From NCBI GenBank assembly GCA_964569055.1, contig CAZMSZ010000100.1, forward strand, positions 1-20,944: 20,944 nt of DNA. Reading direction: 5' to 3'. This DNA is from JAWLGW01 sp964569055. Lineage in GTDB: Bacteria > Planctomycetota > J058. Made by a program: the position numbers and the translations under genes. The notes beneath the pieces are model-generated. The model searched no databases. It was not told the origin of the DNA and was given only the letters and a program-made list of their open reading frames with translations. The stretch's first letter is position 1, and each line of letters starts with the position of its first letter. Below, piece by piece: positions 15,529 through 20,944 of the stretch.

Positions 15529-16570
15529 GGCGCGCCCCGCCGAATCGTGGTCTCCTGGCCCCGTGAGCGCCGCCTCCCCGATCCCCGTCCTCGAGCTCCC
15601 GCACGGCGAGGCTCGCGAGCTGCTCGCGGGCGGGGCGCCGGTGTTCGTGTTCGTGAACCCGCCCGAGTTCCACGGGCCGCACCTGTCGCTGCGCAACGAC
15701 GCGCTGCTCAGCGCGGGGATCGCGCGGGACCTGCACGGGCTGCTGGCGGCGGACGGGAACGACTGGCCGTTCCTGGCGGGGCCCACGCTCGAGGTCGGGT
15801 GCGACGTGGTGCCCGGGCCCGGGGCGGTCGACACGCCGTTCCGCACGGTCAAGCGGCTGGTGAGCGAGGCCTGCGACGCGGTGGCCTCGCTCGGGGCGCG
15901 TCGCGTGGTGCTGATGACCTTCCACGGCGGGCCGCATCACAACCACGCCCTGCACGCGGGGGCGAAGCGGCTGGCGCGGCGCGGGGTTCAGGTGCTGGCG
16001 CCGCTCAACCTGCTGCTGCACGAGATGCTCGGGCTCGACGACCCCGCCGCGTTCGCGACGGCCTGGGCCCACGTGGAGGACCCGGCCGAGCGCGAGGCGC
16101 TGGCGCGGGAGCTGCAGTTCGACTTCCACGCGGGGTTCTTCGAGACCTCGCTCTCGCTCCACTACGCGCCCACGACCGTGGCGCCGAGCTACCGCGACCT
16201 GCCGCCGTGCGAGGGCGTGCGGCCGGCGCGGGGCTACGCGGCGCTGGCCTGGATCGTGGAGCGGCTCGGGCTCGCCACCCTGGCGCGCGAGCTGCGCTAC
16301 GCGGCGCACGGGGTGGGCTGGTACGGGGTGCGGCCGTTCCCCGGCTACACCGGGCGGCCGGCCCACGCCTCGGCCGCCGGCGGGGCGTTCTTCGCCGAGC
16401 AGATCCTGGCGCGCTACCACACCGCCGCGCGCGAGGTGTTCGCGGGGCGGGCGGCCTGCCCCGCGCCGATCATGGCCTGGCTGCCGCGCGCCACCCTGGG
16501 CGGCCGCGCGGGGCACCCGCACGTGCCGCCCGAGGCGATCGCCCTCAGCCCTCGAACGCCTCGTCCGTGA
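15527..16570 (+). CDS. Creatininase-family metal-dependent amidohydrolase, divergent
   Basis: The product is 347 residues from ATG 15527. GTG 15563 (335 residues) is also possible, and neither has a good Shine-Dalgarno. The frame is open upstream through the hexamer array, but that part is repeat-derived. Metal ligands of the creatininase/MftE fold are visible: Glu47, His49 and Asp58 in PPEFHGPHLSLRND, His133 in TFHGGPHHN, and FHAGFFETS (His201, Glu206). The usual NGHGGN box is changed to TFHGGP. The first block lacks the common Gly-Ser-x-Glu-Gln-His form, so this is an outlying subgroup. Relatives hydrolyse creatinine, formamidopyrimidines (ArfB-type) or process mycofactocin, so the substrate here cannot be named. 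A nitrogen-ring substrate would suit the neighbouring pyrimidine genes. Its 3' end overlaps the convergent aminotransferase by 26 bases. Confidence 0.75.
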   Translation: MARPAESWSPGPVSAASPIPVLELPHGEARELLAGGAPVFVFVNPPEFHGPHLSLRNDALLSAGIARDLHGLLAADGNDWPFLAGPTLEVGCDVVPGPGAVDTPFRTVKRLVSEACDAVASLGARRVVLMTFHGGPHHNHALHAGAKRLARRGVQVLAPLNLLLHEMLGLDDPAAFATAWAHVEDPAEREALARELQFDFHAGFFETSLSLHYAPTTVAPSYRDLPPCEGVRPARGYAALAWIVERLGLATLARELRYAAHGVGWYGVRPFPGYTGRPAHASAAGGAFFAEQILARYHTAAREVFAGRAACPAPIMAWLPRATLGGRAGHPHVPPEAIALSPRTPRP

Positions 16571-17864
16571 TCTCGAGCCCGCGGTCGACGATCGCGAACG
16601 CCTCGAGCAGCTGCTCCTCGGTGATGCACAGGGGCGGGTTGCACATGAAGCTCGACCAGCGAATGAACGTGAACAGCCCCTGCTCGCGGAAGAACGCGCC
16701 GAGCTTGCCCATGGCGGGGTGCGTCCCGTTGTAGGGCGCGAGCCGCGTCCCCTTCGAGTCGCGCCGCAGGTCGATCATCCCGAACAGCCCGATCTGCCGC
16801 GCCTCGGCCACGCTGGGGTGCTTGGCCTGCAGCCGGTCCATCTCGCGGCGCATGACCTGCCCCATGGCGGCCGCGTTCTCGATCATGCCCTCCCCGAGCA
16901 TCACGTCGACCACCGCCTCGGCCGTGGCGAGCCCGACGGGGTGCGAGTTGTAGGTCAGGCCGCCCCAGAACACGTTGTCGCGGAAGTGGGCCGCGATCCG
17001 GTCGCTGACGCCCATGGCGCCCAGCGGGAAGTAGGAGCTGGTCAGCCCCTTGGCCATGGTCACGATGTCGGGCACCACGTCCCAGTGCTCGAAGGCGAAC
17101 AGCTTGCCCGTGCGCCCCAGCCCGCACATGACCTCGTCGCAGACCAGCAGGATCCCGTGCTTGGAGAGGAGCGCCTTCAGCCCCTGCAGGTAGCCCGCCG
17201 GCGGGGGCAGGATCCCGTTGGTCCCGGTGACGGTCTCCACGAACATGGCCGCGATCGTCTCGGGGCCCTCGTAGGTGATCACCTCCTCGAGGTAGGCCAG
17301 GTTGTTCGCGGTCTGCTCCGCCTCGGTCGCGCCGAACGAGTAGTCGTAGGGGCGCGGGTCGAGCACGTGCACGAACCCGGGCCCGCCCGGCTCGTTGGGC
17401 CAGCGGCGCGGGTCGCCGGTGAGCTGCATGGTGGCGTTGGTGGCGCCGTGGTAGCTGCGGTAGCGGCTGAGGATCTTCTGGCGGCCAGTGAACAGGCGCG
17501 CGGCCTTGAGCGCGTTCTCGTTCGCCTCGGCCCCGCCGAGCGTATAGAAGAACGTGTTGATGTCGCCCGGCACCAGCTCCGCGAGCTTCTTGCTGAGGCG
17601 GGCCCGCACCGCCGTCGCGGCGCCGGGGTAGACGTAGACCAGCTCGTCGAGCTGACGCTTCATGGCCTCGATCACCTTGGGGTGGGCGTGGCCGATGTTC
17701 ACGCTCATGAGCTGGCTGTTGAAGTCGATGATCCGCTTTCCCTCGGGGGTGTAGAGGTAGACCCCCTCGGCGCGCGCGATCGGGAGCGGGTCGACCTTCC
17801 CGCTCGCCGCCCAGGTGAACATGCTGTGCTTCAGGCAGAGGTCGATCATCTCGCGGGTGTGCAT
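16545..17864 (-). CDS. Class III PLP-dependent aminotransferase (beta-alanine/omega-amino acid type)
   Basis: The product is 439 residues from ATG 17864, with GAGG just upstream and only 11 bases after the transporter stop, so both are likely on one message. The fold-type I, class III signature is clear: RAEGVYLYTPEGKRIIDFNS (31-50), GGAEANENALKAAR (110-123), YHGAT, CDEVMCGLGRTG (242-253, Asp243 holding the PLP ring N) and MAKGLTSSYFPLGA with Schiff-base Lys272. The phosphate/dimer region is WGGLTYNSHPVG. The LDFNSQLM-like opening and TLGGAEANENA resemble taurine and beta-alanine aminotransferases. With an NCS1 transporter and dihydropyrimidinase beside it, transfer of the amino group of beta-alanine or 3-aminoisobutyrate to pyruvate or 2-oxoglutarate is the best guess. 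Taurine or another omega-amine is an alternative. Exact substrate unproven. Confidence 0.88.
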   Translation of the reverse strand: MHTREMIDLCLKHSMFTWAASGKVDPLPIARAEGVYLYTPEGKRIIDFNSQLMSVNIGHAHPKVIEAMKRQLDELVYVYPGAATAVRARLSKKLAELVPGDINTFFYTLGGAEANENALKAARLFTGRQKILSRYRSYHGATNATMQLTGDPRRWPNEPGGPGFVHVLDPRPYDYSFGATEAEQTANNLAYLEEVITYEGPETIAAMFVETVTGTNGILPPPAGYLQGLKALLSKHGILLVCDEVMCGLGRTGKLFAFEHWDVVPDIVTMAKGLTSSYFPLGAMGVSDRIAAHFRDNVFWGGLTYNSHPVGLATAEAVVDVMLGEGMIENAAAMGQVMRREMDRLQAKHPSVAEARQIGLFGMIDLRRDSKGTRLAPYNGTHPAMGKLGAFFREQGLFTFIRWSSFMCNPPLCITEEQLLEAFAIVDRGLEITDEAFEG

Positions 17865-17875
17865 GAGGTCCTCGC

Positions 17876-19384
17876 TCAGGCCGCCTCGGGGCTCGGCGCG
17901 GGGTCGCCGGCGCTCGCCGGCTCGCTCGGCGCGGCCGCCGGGCTGGGCAGCAGCTTGGTGAACAGGAGGTGGAGCCCGCCGGCCAGGAAGAAGCCGACGA
18001 ACCAGGCGTAGGAGTAGAGCCCCTGCCAGAACGGGCCCACCTCGACCGCCTTCACGGTGTGCAGGAACCCTGGCAGGTTGGGCAGGACGGCCAGCGCGAG
18101 CGCGAGCAGCGCGGCGGGGTTGAAGCCGTTGAGGTAGCGGTAGGGGCCGTCGCGGCGGTAGAGCCCCTCGAGGTCGAGCTCGGTCCGGCGGAGGAGGAAG
18201 TAGTCGGCGACCAGGATCCCGCCGATCGGGCCGAGCAGGGCCGAGTAGCCCACGAGCCAGGTGAAGATGTAGCCGCTCGGGTCGGCCAGCAGCTTCCAGG
18301 GGAACATGGCGACCCCCAGGCCGGCGGTGATGTAGCCGCCGAGCTGGAACGTGATCCGCTGGGGCGCCAGGTTGATCATGGCGTTGGCGGGCGAGACGAC
18401 GTTCGCCGCGATGTTCGTCGAGAGCGTGGCGATCGAGAGCGCGAGCAGCGAGAGCACGATCGTGAAGCCGCCACCCATGCGGCCGAGCAGCTTGGTGGGG
18501 TCCCAGATCGCCTCGCCGTAGATCGTCGCCGTCGCGCTGGTCACGGCCACGCCGATGAACGCGAACAGGGTCATGGTGGTCGGCAGGCCCAGGGCCTGGC
18601 CGAGGATCTGGTCGCGCTGAGAGCGAGCGTAGCGGGTGAAGTCGGGGATGTTGAGCGACAGCGTCGCCCAGAAGCCCACCATGCCGGTGAGGCTGGGCGC
18701 GAACACGCGCCAGAACTGCCCCTCCTTGGGCTGCCCCGGGCCGAACTGGCTCGGCTGCGCGAGCATCTCCCCGAACCCGCCCGCCTTGACGTAGGCCCAG
18801 CCGAGGAGCAGCAGGCCCATGGCGAGCAGGAACGGCGCCGCCGCCGTCTCGAGCAGGCGGATCGACTCCACGCCCTTGTAGATCAGCGCCACCTGAATCC
18901 CCCAGAAGGCGAGGAAGCAGGCGAGCTGCCCCAGGTTGATCCCGAGCAGCGGGAGCGGGCTGCCCACCAGCGCGCCGCCGGTGACCACGTTGAGCAGCTC
19001 GTAGATCGCGGCCCCGCCCACCCAGGTCTGGATCCCGAACCAGCCGCAGGCCACCAGCGCGCGCAGGAGCGAGGGGACGTGCGCCCCGTGGATCCCGAAG
19101 CTGGCGCGGGCCAGCACCGGGAACGGCACCCCGTACTTCGTGCCGGGATGCCCGTTGAGGATCATGGGGATGAGCACGATCACGTTGCCGAGCGCGATCG
19201 TGAACACCGCCTGGCTCCAGCTCATGCCCGCCTTGATCAGGCCGGCGGCCATCATGTAGCTCGGCACGCACACGACCATGCCGATCCACAGCGAGGCCAT
19301 GTTGAGCACCGACCAGTGACGCTCCTCGTCGGTGGTGGGCCGGATGTCGTCGTTGATCAGGGAGGGGTCGGCGCGCTCGAGCAT
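17876..19384 (-). CDS. NCS1-family nucleobase/hydantoin/allantoin:cation symporter
   Basis: The product is 502 residues from ATG 19384. An upstream ATG at 19423 adds 13 residues unlike the family. The N-terminus has the typical NDDIRPTTDEERHWSVLNMA block, followed by about 12 membrane segments. NCS1 landmarks include LWIGMVVCVPSYMMAAGLI (~32-50), LARASFGIHGAHVPSLLRAL, CGWFGIQTWVGG, SLNIPDFTRYARSQRDQILGQ and GPIGGILVADYFLLRR near the end. The C-terminal ~25 residues are Pro/Ala/Ser-rich and cytoplasmic. The family (Mhp1, CodB, PucI, yeast Fur/Dal) imports uracil, cytosine, hydantoins, allantoin or thiamine with Na+ or H+. Neighbouring dihydropyrimidinase and aminotransferase genes favour a pyrimidine or hydantoin. 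It is first in the minus-strand operon and divergent from the dihydropyrimidinase gene. Confidence 0.92.
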   Translation of the reverse strand: MLERADPSLINDDIRPTTDEERHWSVLNMASLWIGMVVCVPSYMMAAGLIKAGMSWSQAVFTIALGNVIVLIPMILNGHPGTKYGVPFPVLARASFGIHGAHVPSLLRALVACGWFGIQTWVGGAAIYELLNVVTGGALVGSPLPLLGINLGQLACFLAFWGIQVALIYKGVESIRLLETAAAPFLLAMGLLLLGWAYVKAGGFGEMLAQPSQFGPGQPKEGQFWRVFAPSLTGMVGFWATLSLNIPDFTRYARSQRDQILGQALGLPTTMTLFAFIGVAVTSATATIYGEAIWDPTKLLGRMGGGFTIVLSLLALSIATLSTNIAANVVSPANAMINLAPQRITFQLGGYITAGLGVAMFPWKLLADPSGYIFTWLVGYSALLGPIGGILVADYFLLRRTELDLEGLYRRDGPYRYLNGFNPAALLALALAVLPNLPGFLHTVKAVEVGPFWQGLYSYAWFVGFFLAGGLHLLFTKLLPSPAAAPSEPASAGDPAPSPEAA

Positions 19385-19498
19385 GGCGGGGTCCCGGGCC
19401 GGAGGACAGGGCGGCCATTTCACAGCAGACCCGCCCCGCCACGCCAGGAAAAACGGTGTCGGCGTCGGCCCACGACGCGCCGCGCCGGAGAGGACCCG

Positions 19499-19544
19499 TT
19501 CGAAATCGGCGCCCGCCTCCAGTAGGATCGCGGCCGCCAGGAGG
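19499..19544 (+). promoter_or_regulatory. Probable promoter and ribosome-binding site for the dihydropyrimidinase gene
   Basis: TAGGAT (19523-19528) is a reasonable -10 hexamer with a weak -35 (TTCGAA, 19499-19504) 18 bases upstream. AGGAGG (19539-19544) is a perfect Shine-Dalgarno seven bases before ATG 19552. The divergent region 19385-19551 must also hold the transporter promoter, but no convincing minus-strand hexamers, -24/-12 site or palindromic operator was seen. Confidence 0.45.
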
Positions 19545-19551
19545 TGCCCCC

Positions 19552-20944
19552 ATGAGCGTGTTGATCAAGAACGGCCGCGTGGTGACCGCGACCGACGACT
19601 ACTTCGCCGACATCTACATCGAGGGCGAGCGCGTGGCCCTGATCGGCAAGGACCTCGCGGTCAAGGCCGACGAGGTGATCGACGCCAGCGGGAAGCTCGT
19701 GATCCCGGGCGGGATCGACGCGCACACCCACTTCGACCTCCCGTTCGGCGGCACCTCGTCCAACGACGACTTCGACACCGGCACCAAGGCGGCGGCCCAC
19801 GGCGGCACCACCACCTGCATCGACTTCGCCGTGCAGACCAAGGGGAAGTCGTGCATCGAGGGGCTCGACACCTGGCACGCCAAGGCCGAGGGGAAGGCCA
19901 CGATCGACTACGCCTTCCACATGATCGTGACCGACATGCCCGAGGAGCGGCTCCCCGAGATGGAGCGCCTCGCCGAGGAGGGCGTGACCTCCTACAAGCT
20001 GTTCATGGCCTACCCCGGGGTGATGTACGTCGACGACGGCACGCTCTACCGCGCGTTCCGCCGGGCCGGCGACAACGGCACCCGGATCTGCATGCACGCC
20101 GAGAACGGGATCGTGATCGACGAGATCATCAAGGAGGCCGTGGCCGACGGGAAGGTGGACCCGAAGTACCACGCCTACACCCGCCCCACCCGCATGGAGG
20201 CCGAGGGCGTCTACCGCTCGATCGCGATCGCCGAGGTGGCCAAGGTCCCGCTGTACATCGTGCACCTCTCCTGCGCCGACGCGCTCGAGGAGGTCAAGCG
20301 CGCCCGCCACCGCGGCTGCGACGTGATGGCCGAGACCTGCCCGCAGTACCTGGTGCTCGACGAGACCTACTACGAGCGGCCGGGGTTCGAGGGGGCCAAG
20401 TGGGTCATGACCCCGGCCCTGCGCGAGAAGTGGAACCAGGACGTGCTCTGGAAGGGGCTCGAGCTGGGGCACCTCGCCAACGTCGCGACCGACCACTGCC
20501 CGTTCTGCATGAAGGGGCAGAAGGAGCTCGGCCTGGGCGACTTCCGCAAGATCCCCAACGGGGCCCCCGGGGTCGAGAACCGCCTCAGCCTGATGTACCA
20601 CTTCGGCGTGGTGCACAAGCGGATCTCGCTCAACCGCTTCGTCGAGCTGACCTCGACCGCCGCCGCCAAGACGTTCGGCCTGTTCCCGAAGAAGGGCACG
20701 ATCGCGGTGGGCAGCGACGCCGACATCGTGGTGTTCGACCCCGAGCGGCGCGAGACGATCAGCGTGAACAACGAGCTGACCCACCACATGAACGTGGACT
20801 ACAGCGCCTACGAGGGGTTCGAGGTCCAGGGCTGGAGCGAGGTCGTCCTCTCGCGCGGCCGCGTGATCTGCAGGCAGGGCAAGCTCGTGACCGAGGGCGG
20901 CGGCCAGTTCGTCCGCCGCGCCCGCGTGGGCGAGCTCCTGCGGT
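19552..20944 (+). CDS. Dihydropyrimidinase/hydantoinase, 3' end cut by the window
   Basis: There are 464 codons from ATG 19552 without a stop before the window edge. The family is usually ~460-485 residues, so nearly all is present. Amidohydrolase ligands are complete: His58 and His60 (DAHTHFD), carbamylated Lys149 (TSYKLFMAY), His182 (CMHAEN), His238 (YIVHLSC) and Asp314 (ATDHCPF). Tyr154 (MAYPG) is the expected substrate-contact residue. Other markers are PGGIDAHTHFDLPFGGT, HGGTTTCIDFA, AETCPQYL, the GAPGVENRLSLMY substrate loop and the ending GSDADIVVFDPE. The enzyme opens 5,6-dihydrouracil or dihydrothymine to N-carbamoyl-beta-amino acids. Hydantoins are alternative substrates and allantoinase is less likely. 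With the divergent NCS1 importer and aminotransferase it would form part of a reductive pyrimidine pathway. The dihydropyrimidine dehydrogenase and beta-ureidopropionase genes expected in such a pathway are not in this window and may lie to the right. Confidence 0.93.
   Translation, partial: MSVLIKNGRVVTATDDYFADIYIEGERVALIGKDLAVKADEVIDASGKLVIPGGIDAHTHFDLPFGGTSSNDDFDTGTKAAAHGGTTTCIDFAVQTKGKSCIEGLDTWHAKAEGKATIDYAFHMIVTDMPEERLPEMERLAEEGVTSYKLFMAYPGVMYVDDGTLYRAFRRAGDNGTRICMHAENGIVIDEIIKEAVADGKVDPKYHAYTRPTRMEAEGVYRSIAIAEVAKVPLYIVHLSCADALEEVKRARHRGCDVMAETCPQYLVLDETYYERPGFEGAKWVMTPALREKWNQDVLWKGLELGHLANVATDHCPFCMKGQKELGLGDFRKIPNGAPGVENRLSLMYHFGVVHKRISLNRFVELTSTAAAKTFGLFPKKGTIAVGSDADIVVFDPERRETISVNNELTHHMNVDYSAYEGFEVQGWSEVVLSRGRVICRQGKLVTEGGGQFVRRARVGELLR

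Noticed and set aside
19420..20787. Minus-strand open frame opposite the dihydropyrimidinase
   Set aside because: It is His/Val/Leu-rich antisense. The plus strand carries all amidohydrolase ligands and a perfect Shine-Dalgarno.

Overview
This is a very GC-rich window with dense, short-gapped genes, much GTG start usage and long antisense shadow frames. It looks like a draft or metagenome-derived contig, because it carries one run of exactly 100 N. The gene content (two NtrC-type sigma-54 activators with cognate kinases, secreted HtrA-like proteases, prepilin and GspG-like motifs, BtpA, TtcA) suggests a Gram-negative environmental bacterium of the Myxococcota/Planctomycetota kind. The phylum is an inference and cannot be fixed from the sequence alone. 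No tRNA, rRNA, CRISPR array, transposase or integrase was seen.

Layout. 1-74 is the tail of a sugar ABC permease followed by a GC hairpin. 183-1262 is a GAF/coiled-coil/Fis-HTH protein without an AAA+ domain. 1414-3010 and 3033-4157 are a tandem pair of exported trypsin-fold/PDZ proteins. The first has an intact His-Asp-Ser triad and a tandem-repeat linker interrupted by the assembly gap. The second has lost the catalytic His and Ser. 4242-7542 (minus) is a membrane histidine kinase followed by its NtrC-type regulator. 7637-7830 is a frame-disrupted prepilin-like remnant running into btpA (7827-8654). 8631-10303 (minus) is ttcA overlapping a membrane protein that carries a GspG-like motif. 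10503-11510 is an AlbA_2 protein. 11603-12559 (minus) is a TerB-like/Coq4-like fusion. 12714-15421 is a second kinase/NtrC-type regulator pair with a four-base overlap, preceded by the best sigma-54 promoter match in the window. 15463-15528 is an 11-copy hexanucleotide array leading into a divergent creatininase-family gene (15527-16570). 16545-19384 (minus) is an NCS1 nucleobase transporter followed by a class III aminotransferase. They are divergent from a dihydropyrimidinase (19552 to the window edge).

How it may work together. The right end looks like a reductive pyrimidine (or hydantoin/ureide) catabolism unit: uptake by NCS1, ring opening by dihydropyrimidinase, and removal of the beta-amino acid product by the aminotransferase. 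The left and middle parts are signalling and envelope functions. The most interesting points are the protease/pseudoprotease pair with a repeat-expanded linker, a set of sigma-54-like promoters in the same window as two sigma-54 activators, the prepilin remnant, the GspG motif transplanted into a polytopic membrane protein, and the TerB-Coq4 fusion.
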